The notes: generated by a model not told the origin, from the sequence alone. A stretch of DNA of 64,000 nt from Flectobacillus sp. BAB-3569 (GCF_002270355.1 NZ_NJFZ01000019.1:62049-126048), one strand, 5' to 3'; numbered from the stretch's first letter, positions 37,541 through 47,590 are shown. Numbers and translations are program-made.

Positions 37541-38203
37541 TTAGGATAAAGCTTGTTGAGAAGCCAAATATTCAATCGCAATTTGAGGACTTGAAAGAAT
37601 AGGAACTTTCTTTTCGCTTGGATTCAAACTAGCAACCACTCGTGCCATAGAAGCCTGAGCCAGTACGATTACATCTACTTTTGATGCTAATTGTTTCAAT
37701 ACCTCTGTTACTTTCTGATCATGTGTCGCGGCATCGCCACGCATCAAGGCATCGAAAGCACCTTCACACAGTACAGCCTCCAATTGAATTTCCTTACTAG
37801 CCACTTCGGCACGACGAGAAATCAAATCTGCTGTTGGTTCAAGCGTAGACGATAAAGTCGCAATCACACCAATACGAGTGCCCATAGCGACAGCCTTGTC
37901 GGCCATTGGCTGGTCAACTCGCAACACTGGAATATCTACCAAATGCTCTGAAAGTTCTACCGCTGGACCAATCGACGAACAAGTTACCAAAACTTGATCG
38001 GCTCCGCCCATTTGTGCAGACTCTACATAGCCAACCACTTGTTTGGCGATGGTAGGAGTGAGCGAACCCGAAGCAATAATATTTTTCACTAAAAAGTCAT
38101 CTACAATATTGAACACTTGTACGCCAGGTAAAAAAGCTTGACAAAGCTCCTGAAATACAGGAATTAAGGTCGCAGATGTATGAACTAAAGCTAATTTTTT
38201 CAT
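37541..38203 (-). CDS. Asp/Glu-racemase superfamily protein lacking the second catalytic Cys
   Basis: 220 residues, cytoplasmic. N-terminal MKKLALVHTSATLIPVF and the first catalytic Cys in VLVTCSSIGP (Cys75) are typical. The second Cys, expected in a V-I-x-L-x-C-x-x-M segment, is absent: the sequence is VIVLAQASMARV (residues 179-190). Two Cys are needed for two-base racemisation, so this protein may instead be an isomerase or decarboxylase, as in one-Cys relatives such as arylmalonate decarboxylase. Its place between a BASS symporter and the RLP/GH genes suggests work on a sugar-derived acid. 245 bp downstream of the GH43 gene in transcription order, with repeats between. Confidence 0.75.
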   Translation of the reverse strand: MKKLALVHTSATLIPVFQELCQAFLPGVQVFNIVDDFLVKNIIASGSLTPTIAKQVVGYVESAQMGGADQVLVTCSSIGPAVELSEHLVDIPVLRVDQPMADKAVAMGTRIGVIATLSSTLEPTADLISRRAEVASKEIQLEAVLCEGAFDALMRGDAATHDQKVTEVLKQLASKVDVIVLAQASMARVVASLNPSEKKVPILSSPQIAIEYLASQQALS

Positions 38204-38245
38204 TGAGTAATAAGGTTATTTTGTGAGTTAAAAATTGGTAAGTAG

Positions 38246-38340
38246 GAAAAGGTTATTAGTTAACAGTATATTGGTTATTTGAAGATATTCATAATCAAAA
38301 GGTTATAGTCAAATTTTGCCTCAGTTATACTATTAATTTA
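38246..38340. repeat. Dispersed A/T-rich repeat F, copy 2
   Basis: GGTTATTAGTTAACAGTATA and CATAATCAAAAGG resemble the start of the element at 13815-13955, and both end with a TATACTATTAA block. The rest of this 245-bp spacer (38341-38448) holds AAGTTGGTGAGCAAAG and ATGCCTACGGCTTATGGCC, motifs also seen at 47560, 42608-42690 and 59384. Confidence 0.5.
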
Positions 38341-38448
38341 ATCTTTCCTACTACTTAAGTTGGTGAGCAAAGAGCGTAAAAGTGTCTCTCACGAAATCAT
38401 TAATACATTTCGCCTAATGCCTACGGCTTATGGCCTAAAGCAATTTTA

Positions 38449-39360
38449 TTATGGCTGAGCAAGCAATTTTTTCAAGACCTTATAAGACACTTTGAAAATG
38501 GTCCCATGCTTATGACCTTCGGGAACTGACACGATTTTGGATACATCTTCAAAAGTTTTAAAGTCTTTGGTGCGCATGGCTTCGTAGGTTTTACTTTGGT
38601 ACGAATCAAAATAAATGAGGTACTCCTCTCCTACCCTAACCACCGACGGTCCTTCGGTAAATTTCTTGGTAAATGGCTCAGAAACATGGCTAAACTCACC
38701 CGTAGCAATTTTCCCAAAAGCTACTTTAATATTACGATTTGGACGGGTGTTGTCTTTTAATACCAACACATAATCATCTTTTTTGCGAGGAACAATTACC
38801 GCATCAATGACGCTAAATTTAGGATCCAAGAATAATCTACTTGGCGAGAATGTTTTGAAATCCTTTGTCGTAGTCACATACATTCGATGGTTGTTCTCTT
38901 CATCTTCTATTCCTTTTTCAAAACGTTTAGGAATACAAGAAGCCCAAATAATGACAAATTGTTTGGTTGCTTTATCATACAAAATCTCAGGTGCCCAAAC
39001 GTTGACTGTACTTGGCTCATTTGCCATCACAGGAATAAACTGCTGCTCTGACCAATGAATCAAATCTTTGGAGGAAGCATAACCAAAGCCCAAATCGCCT
39101 TTCCAGCTACTTGTCCAAACCAAATGAAAAGTACCGTCGGGACCTTGTGCAATGGACGGGTCACGCATGACCTTTTGTTTACCAACCTTTGGGGCTAATA
39201 AAACCTTATTTAGATCTTTCCAATGATAAGCATCTTCACTATAAAGCATCCGTAATCCCTCAGTAGCAGGTTCATGGAAAGAAGTAAAAAGGTAAACCTC
39301 TTTTTTACAAGAACTTGATAATAAAGCAATTAATAATAAAAATATTCCTGTTCGTTTCAT
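38449..39360 (-). CDS. GH43-family glycosidase lipoprotein
   Basis: Start ATG at 39360; the frame opens at 39378. 303 residues with a lipoprotein signal (MKRTGIFLLLIALLSSSCKK). The catalytic triad of GH43 is visible: base Asp in VMRDPSIAQGPDGTFHLVW, pKa-modulating Asp in FSVIDAVIVPRK, and acid Glu in FTEGPSVVRVGEEYLIYF; NVWAPEILYD is the usual second blade. GH43 enzymes cut arabinofuranosides, beta-xylosides or beta-1,3-galactosides. With GH127 in the same operon, arabinose removal is the likely task. 33 bp after the Asp-box gene. Confidence 0.85.
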   Translation of the reverse strand: MKRTGIFLLLIALLSSSCKKEVYLFTSFHEPATEGLRMLYSEDAYHWKDLNKVLLAPKVGKQKVMRDPSIAQGPDGTFHLVWTSSWKGDLGFGYASSKDLIHWSEQQFIPVMANEPSTVNVWAPEILYDKATKQFVIIWASCIPKRFEKGIEDEENNHRMYVTTTKDFKTFSPSRLFLDPKFSVIDAVIVPRKKDDYVLVLKDNTRPNRNIKVAFGKIATGEFSHVSEPFTKKFTEGPSVVRVGEEYLIYFDSYQSKTYEAMRTKDFKTFEDVSKIVSVPEGHKHGTIFKVSYKVLKKLLAQP

Positions 39361-39393
39361 AGGTTTAAAGGCTAGCAAATAGCGATAACTTTG

Positions 39394-41237
39394 TTATTTG
39401 ACGATAAAATTTTTGATATAATAAACTGCCTCTGGTGCTTGTTCACCTGCATTTGGCACATCAAAATCTTGGTCAGTTGGCGTATCAGCATTCGGAAAAC
39501 GGCGAACCTCTCCCGTGCGAAAAACCACACGACGGAAAGAAGCCACTGGGGCAAACTGTAAGCGAGTTCCCTTTTTCTGGCCATTGACATAAATGTCATA
39601 CATACGCTTATATCTATCCAATTCAACACGAATTTCATACGACTTTCCAGCCTCATACGTCTGAACCCCTGAGTTTCGATAGCCCACTTTTGCTTTTAGC
39701 GTGCTATCCGAATCAAAAATCAAACGAGCAGCAGGCGTTCCCTTTTCATCCTGAAATTCAATATGCAACAAGCCTTTATTATTTTGAGCAGGAATAACCG
39801 TGAAAGTAATAGTAGTCTTAGTCGCTTCTGGAATAACACGTTCCGCCTTGGCAAAATCAAAAGGATCTTTATCGTGTAAAGCCAAAGCTTTTGAACCATC
39901 AGGAGCTTTTTCTATACCTACTCTTGCCCAAAGAGGACTATAAATATTCCATAACTCTAGCTCTTTGCCTTCTGGCATTCTGTCAAATGTCTCATTGATA
40001 GTCCCATACACTTCGCTCGCCACAGGAACAGGCACTTTACTCACCCAAATATCCTCTTTGTTCATACTGTAGGTCAACCACATATTGCCATCGGGCGGTG
40101 TTCCGTTACCTTCTATAATGCCACGAACATATTGTGGACCGTAAGATTTATAATTTCCACCATAGCGCATCGTCGAAATTTCTCCAGTTACTAGCAATAA
40201 ATTCTTGTAATCCAATCCATTATCTGAAACAGAGATACCCAAAGGCCAACGAAATTCTGATGGATTATATACAGTCGCATATTGACCATTTGACAATTTT
40301 TGACCCCAAATTTTTGCATTACTATTCACAAACCCTGGCGCACGCAAAGGACTATATTCCCACGTTTTGCCTTCGTCTTTACTGATAGAAGTTAAAGCAT
40401 GTTTCCATAAACCTACGACGTTTTTGTTTGGTAAATGATAAAAACTAAAAGCTTTTACCTCTTTTTCAAAGGAATTAATTCGTCATCTCTATCTGCTTCT
40501 TCTACCCATTGTTGCATCATCAAAGGAGTTGCCAACAGTTCATTACAAGCCTCAATAAAGCCTTTATCTTTACTTTGGGTAAACATCGTGTAAGGCGATT
40601 GTTTCAAATCCCAAGTGCGATTCGGACGAATAAAATGAATAGGTCCAAAACTTCCATCTTTAAAAATCTCACGTACCACACGACCTATCCCTTTGCCGTC
40701 ATTTGGGTCATCTTTGGCATCAAGGGCTATGCCATAATAGGCCAAAGCCAACAAACGGTTTTTCTTGGATACATAAAATCCCATACGCTGGTGCATCACA
40801 GCATACAAATCTTTGGCTACACCTTTGTAGCCCTGCTTTGTCCACCCATCTGGAATTTTATGTGGGGGAAATAAAACCACAGGATTTGTCCAATCCTTTC
40901 CATTTGAAGAGGTTTGTAAAAAAGTTTGCCCAGGAGGAATATGCTCGCCCACAGGGTCGCTCAAAAACTCCAAGAAAAAGGTATTATTCCAATATGCCAA
41001 CATAGGCGCATGGTTGTATGTCCACGAGCTCCCACCAGCCCATTCAGGGTGTTCACGGTTAGCTCTAAACGTTTGGTAATTATGAACACCGACAGTCAAA
41101 GGTAATTGCCCGTGATGGTAATCGACATTCACCAAGGTTTTCCCAACATATCTAACGGTATCTTGAGAAAAGGTTTTTTGAGAAAACAAGCTCAACAAAG
41201 CTATTCCCCAAAAATGTATAAAACTCTTTTTGTACAT
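39394..41237 (-). CDS. Large sialidase-superfamily secreted protein with C-terminal lectin-like domain (one -1 frameshift at 40462-40466)
   Basis: Joined length about 614 residues. Signal peptide MYKKSFIHFWGIALLSLFSQKTFSQ (start ATG 41237). A six-bladed propeller fills about residues 30-410: AGGSSWTYNHAPMLAYWNNTFFLEFLSDP, LQTSSNGKDWTNP (Asp-box), SKDEGKTWEYSPLRAPGF (Asp-box), SVSDNGLDY, and WLTYSMNKEDIWVSKVPVP. The last 200 residues form a concanavalin-like sandwich (GTINETFDRMPEGKELELW, LLHIEFQDEKGTPAARLIFD, SYEIRVELDRYKRMYDIYVNGQK). At residue 257 one extra base in the run at 40462-40466 (T5 on the plus strand) restores IPLKKEVKAFSFYHLPNKNVVGLWK. The family is common in Bacteroidota glycan loci; its activity is not known to me. 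108 bp from the RLP gene. Confidence 0.78.
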
Positions 41238-41325
41238 AAACAAAATATTTTTGGTAGCGCGATATATGCAACGACTAACGCAAATGTTTTAAATCTAAAA
41301 ATGATGCAATCAGACATCTATATGA

Positions 41326-41345
41326 AGACGTTGCGTGCAACGTCT
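41326..41345. repeat. REP-type palindrome abutting the RLP stop codon
   Basis: AGACGTTGC and GCAACGTCT form a perfect 9-bp stem with a GT loop. On the minus strand the RLP stop TAG (41346-41348) sits at the edge of the extended repeat TCGTAGAGACG. The same GAGACG/CGTCTC theme is at 47466-47487, and TCTCTACG recurs at 2330-2338. Confidence 0.65.
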
Positions 41346-42590
41346 CTACGATTTACCAAATTTCTCAACAGATTTTGCAAACTCTGGATATATTTTAGCG
41401 GCATCTTCTACAGTTAAACCATCTACGGCTGCTTTCCAAGCTTGTTGTAGAGCAGTTACGCCAGCACTTGCGCCCATTGGATGCGCCATAATACCGCCAC
41501 CTGCCATATACAGCAAATCTAAAGTTTGGGTACGACGATACGTTTCGGGTGCTTGTCCACCCCATTGTCCTGATGACACTACGGGCAAAACTTTATAACC
41601 TCCCAACATCGGTTTTAAACATTGCTCGATAGAAGTGACCACCGAATCATCTGATTCCCAAAATTTATTTTGAATACCATTAACATGCAGTTGGTCGACC
41701 CCCGCCAAACGCCATAGTTTTTGATAGGCTGTAAATTCGATGCCTAACAAAGGATGACGAGTCATCATTCCCCAACCATTGCGGTGGGCATGAATAGCCA
41801 AGGCACGTTGGTCACAGATTTTTTTTGTACCAGAAATACCCACACTATTGATACTCACCATTGCACAAGTACCTCCCACATTTACGATTTTTTCATAGCG
41901 TCGAAGCATATCATCTATTTCTCCGCTGATATTAAAAGCATACATGACTTTTTTGCCCGTTTTATCAGCATGGCGATTAATCACATCCATAATCGCATCG
42001 ACTCTTTTCTCAAATGGAGAATTAGCGGTTGAGCTCATCAATTCATCATCCTTTACAAAATCAATACCTGCTTCTGCTAGTACTTTTACAGTTGCGGCAG
42101 TATCCTCTGGACTTAATCCTACGCTTGGTTTGATAATCGTACCAATCAAAGGACGATCATAGACTTGGGTTAATTTGCGACATCCCTCTATGCCAAAAGC
42201 TGGTCCTTCAAAATGATTAGCGAAAGATGCTGGCACTTCGAGAGAAATCAATTTCAAACCTGTAAACTGTCGAATTTCGTACAAGTTGCCTTGCAAAGTA
42301 GAAATCATAACAGGCAAATTATAGCCAAAATTTTCGATTGACCACGATACCTCAACCATCGCACGGTGATATTGGCCTGTTGGACTTTGGGCACCCGGAA
42401 TAGCTGGCGTTGTTACGGTTTCGAGAAAAGTAACCTTCTCTACTCTCGCTGCAAAACGGGCTTTCAGCTCTTCTGTTTCGCCAGGAACAGCCACAAATGT
42501 TCCAGAAGATTGTTCCCCCGCTAATACCATTGCCGCTTTTTCAGGAGCAAATGGCGTTTCGATATAATATGTTGCAAAAATTCTTTCCAT
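41346..42590 (-). CDS. RuBisCO-like protein (RLP), possibly OiaX-type
   Basis: 414 residues, cytoplasmic. N-terminal alpha/beta domain, then an 8-stranded barrel. RuBisCO active-site equivalents: GN at 101-102 (Asn123), Lys154 in TIIKPSVGLS (Lys175), Lys180-Asp-Asp182-Glu183 in FVKDDE (carbamylated Lys201, Asp203, Glu204; the same 26-residue spacing), His269-Arg270 (near His294/Arg295), His302 and Lys309 in LHVNGIQNKF (His327 and loop-6 Lys334, same 7-residue spacing), Ser340 (Ser379), and GGGIMAHPMG at 364-373 (phosphate site). The clear change is Lys177 to Ser156 (KPS for KPK). No small subunit or phosphoribulokinase is nearby, so carbon fixation is not implied. Known RLPs include enolases/isomerases of methionine salvage and OiaX, which splits 3-oxo-isoapionate 4-phosphate into 3-phosphoglycerate and glycolate after a DUF1537 kinase step. 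Operon position between GH127 and an Asp-box protein supports a sugar-catabolic role. Confidence 0.88.
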   Translation of the reverse strand: MERIFATYYIETPFAPEKAAMVLAGEQSSGTFVAVPGETEELKARFAARVEKVTFLETVTTPAIPGAQSPTGQYHRAMVEVSWSIENFGYNLPVMISTLQGNLYEIRQFTGLKLISLEVPASFANHFEGPAFGIEGCRKLTQVYDRPLIGTIIKPSVGLSPEDTAATVKVLAEAGIDFVKDDELMSSTANSPFEKRVDAIMDVINRHADKTGKKVMYAFNISGEIDDMLRRYEKIVNVGGTCAMVSINSVGISGTKKICDQRALAIHAHRNGWGMMTRHPLLGIEFTAYQKLWRLAGVDQLHVNGIQNKFWESDDSVVTSIEQCLKPMLGGYKVLPVVSSGQWGGQAPETYRRTQTLDLLYMAGGGIMAHPMGASAGVTALQQAWKAAVDGLTVEDAAKIYPEFAKSVEKFGKS

Positions 42591-42691
42591 GTGTAATACT
42601 TCGTAATGCTGTATGCTTTAGGCAATAAGCGCTAAGCAAAATATTTTGTTTTTCTAGCCTACAGCCTATGGCTGACAGCTTAAAGCTATTT

Positions 42692-44722
42692 CTATCTACT
42701 CACTGGCAACCACACACTCATTTCGGTGTCGCCGCGATTAGCCCAAGCAAAATAAGGAATCAAAGAAACTTTGGTTGTTTGGGTATTGGTTGAAACAGGA
42801 CGATACAGCGAATTTTTCCATTGATTATCTATAACCAATTTCACGGAGCCTTCTAATGCTGTAACTTCGGTATTTACAATTTTCTGTTTTTTAGGAATCC
42901 ACTGAGTTGTGGTCGGAATTAGGATAGAAGACAGTTTTTGGCTAGAAGACAAATCTGCTGATTCTAAACAATATACAATTGGTCCACGCTTTACAGCCAC
43001 CTGATTTCTGGTCTCTTCAACCAAGGGATTGGACTCTAACAACTGAGTAGGCATAGCCAAACGCAATGTTAGCTTGTCGCCTTTTTTCCAATTTTGTTTG
43101 ACTCCTACATATTCACTAATCGCAACAGTCTGGTTCAATTTTTTACCATTTATAAAAATCTCAGCTCCTGTTGTCCAGCTTGGAATACGCAAATAAATCG
43201 TATAATTCTGACTTGGAATTTCTTTCAAATCCAAAGTAATATTGCCTTCCCAAGGATAATTGGTTTGTTGTTCAACCCACAACTTTTGTCCATTTTCCAA
43301 TGTTGTTTGAAGCATACTACCACCGTATAGGTTGATATACAGACCATCTTTTGCCAAACTATAGACATAATTGTTGACCTCAGCGACCGTACGGACTACA
43401 TTGGGCGGACAGCAATTTGATTTACTAATATAAGGAGAACGACCACCGTGCCAGCGCATCAAATATGGATAATCTTTTGAAGCACTTAATGGATTGGTAT
43501 AGAAAAACTTATTGCCTTCCAAATTCACTCCAGAAAGTATACTATTGTACAAAGCCAATTCCATAATATCGGCATATTTAGCCTCGCCAGTCAATTGAAG
43601 CATACGCCAATTCCACAACAAATTTCCAATATTGGCACAAGTCTCATTATGAGCCGAATGATTCGGTAACTGATAGGAACGTCCGTACGCCTGATGAATT
43701 TTTTGTACGGTATCAGGTTTATAGGCCGTTCCGTCTGGAGAAACCCCATCATATAAAGCACCACAAGCACCAGTCACATACATTTTATGGTTAATTACAT
43801 CATCCCAAAGGGCATTAAGCGGTGCTAACAAAGTAGCATCGCCTGTTTCTGCATACACATCTGCCACCCCTGCAAACAAGTAGTTAGCACGCACCGCATG
43901 ACCAATTACCTTCGTCATTTTGCGAAAAGGAACACGGTCAGAATTATCATCAGTACCTTCTGATTCACCGCGAATCGTAATCAGTTTTTCTGCCAAAGCC
44001 AAGTAACGAGGCTCCTTGGTAGTTCGGTACATTTCGATAATACCCATGTAGTGAGATGGGCAAATTGCATTGCGAGCTTGTTCAGGGGAAGCAGTATTAT
44101 AAAAACCAATCAAAAAATCTGTCGCTTTTTTGGCAATATTCAATAAGCTTGTTTTTCCAGTGACACGATAATGAATACAAGCTGCCGTCATCAGGTGACC
44201 AAAATTATAAGCCTCAAAACTTAGCTTATCATCAAACATTTGTGTTTTCCCACTCGCTTTTTGTTCGATAATAGATTTGGTATAAATATAGCCATCAGGC
44301 TTTTGCGCCTTACCGATTACCTCAATCGCATGGTCGAGCCAGCCCTCCAACTGTGGGTCTTTAGTGGAAGCATACATCGCCGACACAGCTTCCAAAGTTT
44401 TATAAAAATCTCCATCATGAAATGAAGGACCTCTAAAACGTCCTTTGGCCAGACCTGCCGCTACCTCAAAATTGTGAAAGGCATGACAACTTATGGTATC
44501 GTTATAGCGATTCCAGAGGGTGGGAACCATGGTCTTTTTACAAACCTCAAATCTATCTGCCCAAAAACCCTTAGTCCAAGACACTGCTCCAATGTCAACG
44601 CTTTGGAGTTTAGCATATTTACTGCTTTGGGTATTTGTCAGCCCTTTAGTCTGTGAAAAAAGCGAATGAGTAAACAAACTCAAACACCCAACCAACAAGC
44701 CTTTTTGTAGGATATTCAACAT
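42692..44722 (-). CDS. GH127 beta-L-arabinofuranosidase-type enzyme (DUF1680)
   Basis: 676 residues with signal peptide MLNILQKGLLVGCLSLFTHSLFSQ. (alpha/alpha)6 barrel then beta-sandwiches. The zinc/thiolate site of HypBA1 is conserved: Glu360 and Cys362 in AHNETCANIG and Cys437-Cys438 in SNCCPPNVVR, with near-identical spacing to the reference Glu338/Cys340/Cys417/Cys418. Early motifs FWADRFEVCKKTMVPTLW and KPDGYIYT are typical. Members remove beta-L-arabinofuranose by a Cys-nucleophile mechanism. First gene of the seven-gene minus-strand operon, 101 bp before RLP. The 280-bp divergent region 44723-45002 should hold its promoter and that of the DUF5703 gene. Confidence 0.88.
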   Translation of the reverse strand: MLNILQKGLLVGCLSLFTHSLFSQTKGLTNTQSSKYAKLQSVDIGAVSWTKGFWADRFEVCKKTMVPTLWNRYNDTISCHAFHNFEVAAGLAKGRFRGPSFHDGDFYKTLEAVSAMYASTKDPQLEGWLDHAIEVIGKAQKPDGYIYTKSIIEQKASGKTQMFDDKLSFEAYNFGHLMTAACIHYRVTGKTSLLNIAKKATDFLIGFYNTASPEQARNAICPSHYMGIIEMYRTTKEPRYLALAEKLITIRGESEGTDDNSDRVPFRKMTKVIGHAVRANYLFAGVADVYAETGDATLLAPLNALWDDVINHKMYVTGACGALYDGVSPDGTAYKPDTVQKIHQAYGRSYQLPNHSAHNETCANIGNLLWNWRMLQLTGEAKYADIMELALYNSILSGVNLEGNKFFYTNPLSASKDYPYLMRWHGGRSPYISKSNCCPPNVVRTVAEVNNYVYSLAKDGLYINLYGGSMLQTTLENGQKLWVEQQTNYPWEGNITLDLKEIPSQNYTIYLRIPSWTTGAEIFINGKKLNQTVAISEYVGVKQNWKKGDKLTLRLAMPTQLLESNPLVEETRNQVAVKRGPIVYCLESADLSSSQKLSSILIPTTTQWIPKKQKIVNTEVTALEGSVKLVIDNQWKNSLYRPVSTNTQTTKVSLIPYFAWANRGDTEMSVWLPVSR

Positions 44723-45002
44723 AGTTTAGAAGATGTATATTTTCGGAATATATAAAATCTTATCATTGGTCAACAAAGGTACTAGGCTCTCAAAGTGTTT
44801 TTTTGTACCATTTTCTCCAAGTTTTATACCATATTACCTTTCATTTAGTCAACATTTTCTTGAAAGGAGCCAATATTGTATCTTGGCATAAGCTTCTGAA
44901 AAAATGCCTTCAAAATAGGCTAATTTTTAGAATGCTATGATAATATCGTACTGATTTTCGAAAAGGTTTTTCCTCTATAACAATCTGATAAAATTAAGGA
45001 AA

Positions 45003-47329
45003 ATGAAAAAATTGCTATTTATTATAGGCTTGTGGCATTCATGTTTCACTGATATTTTGGCACAAAATACCCGAGCATCAATCGACCAATACAATGTAAT
45101 TTGGAATAGTCCAAGTCAAAATGCAGCTGAATCTATGCCTTGTGGTGGTGGAGATATTGGCTTGAATGTATGGGTCGAAAAAGGCGATATCTATTTTTAC
45201 ATAGCTCGAAGCGGAACTTTTGATCATAACAATGCAGTCCTGAAACTCGGGAGAATGCGTTTAACGGTATCTCCAAATGTATTTGAAAACCCTAGCACTT
45301 TTACGCAAGTCCTCAGATTATCTTCGGGAGATGTTGTAATAGAAGGTAGCGACGGCAAAATCAAAACACAGGTTAAAATCTGGGTTGACATTTTTCGTCC
45401 TAATATTTACGTAGAAGTTAATAGCAATCAGGCGATTACAGCAAAAGCACAATATGAAAGCTGGCGATATCAAGACCGTTTGATGAGTAAAGGCAAAGAA
45501 AATAATGCCAATTCCTACAAATGGGCGCCACCTCATCAGGTCGTTACGCGTAAGGATAGTATTCGCTTTGCACCAAAAGGAATCTTATTTTATCATAATA
45601 ATGGTGACGAAATCTCAGCTTTTGATGTGGTAGTCAAACAACAGGGTTTAGATAGTCTGAAAAAACAGTTTTACAACCCTATCAAAAATTTAGTGTTCGG
45701 TGGCATCATTTCAGGTAATAACTGGCAGCAAGACGCAACAACGCAAGGTAAATATCGTGATACAGATTTTAAAGCTTGGAAAATCAAAACCATAAAATCA
45801 TCTCGCCAACAACAATTGATGATTAGTTTGCACACCGCAACCACCACAAGTATCTCCGATTGGGAAAAGAGCTTATTAAAAACTCAAGCTGAAGGACAAA
45901 AGGATATGCTAATGGCTCAAAAGGCTACACATAATTGGTGGAGAGAGTTTTGGCAAAAAAGCTTTATTCATATTACTCCCAATCAAAAAAATAGCAAAAG
46001 CTGGGAAATAGCACGCAACTATCAAGTTTTTAGATACCAGTTGGCGTGTAATAACTTTGGACAATATCCTACAAAGTTTAATGGTGGTTTGTTTACGGTA
46101 GACCCTTACTTTACGGATACAACCATGAAATTTACACCTGATTTTAGAAATTGGGGTGGTGGAACACATACTGCTCAAAATCAACGTTTGGTCTATTGGG
46201 GTTTGTTAAAAACAGGTGATTTTGAAGCAATGAAACCTCAATTTGATTTTTACAAAAGAATACTCAACAACGCCGAACTACGCACCAAATACTACTGGGG
46301 ACATCAGGGAGCTAGTTTTACAGAACAAATTGAAAATTTTGGTTTACCTAATCCCGCAGAATATGGATGGAAACGCCCCGCTGGCTATGACAAAGGTATG
46401 GAATACAATGCTTGGCTCGAGTACGAATGGGATACGGCATTGGAATTTTGTTCCATGATTTTAGAAACTGAAAGATTTACAGGAAAAAATATCACCGAAT
46501 ATATTCCTTTGATAGAAAGTTGTCTTCGTTTCTTTGACGAGCATTATCAATATTTAGCCAAAAAACGAGGTAGTAAAGCTTTGGACGGTAACAAACAATT
46601 AGTGATTTACCCTGGGTCGGGCGCTGAAACTTACAAAATGGCATACAATCCAAGTTCGACTATTGCAGGATTAAAAACGGTGTTGGAGCAACTTCTCTCC
46701 TCCCCTTCTCTAGCCTCCGAAAACAAAAAAACTTGGGAGGATATGCTTTCGCGAATTCCTCCTATGAGTTTCAGACAATTTGAAAATCATGCAACCATCG
46801 CGCCTGCCAAAACTTGGGAGCGTATCAATAATGTGGAAAGTCCTCAACTTTACCCTATTTTTCCTTGGAATCGCTACGGGATTGGAAAGTCAGGTTTGGA
46901 CACTGCACGCAATACCTATTTATATGATACCGATGTGCTGAAATTTAGAAGCCATATTGGTTGGAAACAAGATGTAATTTTTGCGGCTCGACTTGGACTA
47001 AGAGAAGAGGCGCAAAACTTGCTGGCGCTAAAACTTCAAAATGCTCCTCGCCGATTCCCTACTTTTTGGGGGCCGGGCTACGACTGGACACCCGATCATA
47101 ACTGGGGTGGGTCGGGTATGATTGGTTTACAAGAAATGCTATTACAAACCACAGATCAAAAATATATCTGCTCCCTGCATGGCCCAAAGAATGGGATGTG
47201 CATTTCAAACTTCAAGCACCTTACCAAACAAGCGTAGAAGTAGAATGGAAAAATGGTAAGCTCGAAAAACTCATCGTCATACCCGAATCTCGAAGAGCAG
47301 ATATTATAGAAGCTTGGGAGTTGAAATAG
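45003..47329 (+). CDS. DUF5703-domain putative glycoside hydrolase (C-terminal -1 frameshift at 47158-47162)
   Basis: Joined length about 775 residues. Signal peptide MKKLLFIIGLWHSCFTDILAQ. The N-terminal DUF5703 beta-sandwich (YNVIWNSPSQNAAESMPCGGGDIGLNVWVEKGDIYFYIARS) resembles the N-terminus of GH95/GH65-type enzymes. An (alpha/alpha)6 barrel follows (KFNGGLFTVDP, WGGGTHTAQNQRLVYWGLLKTGDF, YYWGHQGASFTEQ, LEYEWDTALEFCSMIL). The frame breaks near residue 718; adding one A to the A5 run at 47158-47162 restores QKIYLLPAWPKEWDVHFKLQ and carries the protein to TAG at 47327, matching the C-terminal beta-strands of the family. Activity is not established to my knowledge; relatives sit in rhamnogalacturonan-like loci. 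Confidence 0.78.
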
Positions 47330-47386
47330 ATATCTTGATATTTAGTGAATTGCGATTGAGTGAATGAATTCTATCTTTATCTATTT

Positions 47387-47439
47387 ACTAGTTCAAGACT
47401 TTGTCTTGGACTTATTTTTTATACAGTTTACAAACTGTA
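47387..47439. repeat. Double-palindrome repeat B, copy 2
   Basis: ACTAGTTCAAGACTTTGTCT, a GGACTTATTTTTT spacer, and CAGTTTACAAACTG. A partial second unit ACTAGTTCGAGAC follows at about 47446. Confidence 0.7.
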
Positions 47440-47465
47440 GCAAATACTAGTTCGAGACATGGCTT

Positions 47466-47487
47466 GAGACGCAAGGCATTGCGTCTC
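47466..47487. repeat. REP-type palindrome GAGACGCAA/TTGCGTCTC
   Basis: Perfect 9-bp arms around a GGCA loop, followed by TACTAG, so it is nested beside the repeat B unit. Related to the palindrome at the RLP stop codon. Confidence 0.7.
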
Positions 47488-47590
47488 TACTAGTGAAACA
47501 TAATCACTCATCCACTCAATCACAAATCACTAAATTTAAAATAACTCCCATTTTATTATAAAGTTGGTGGGCAAAATAGAATTTAATTTT

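Noticed and set aside
41346-42590. Possible carbon-fixing RuBisCO
   Set aside because: Lys177 is replaced by Ser, the N-terminal domain is RLP-like, and there is no small subunit, phosphoribulokinase or carboxysome gene in the window.
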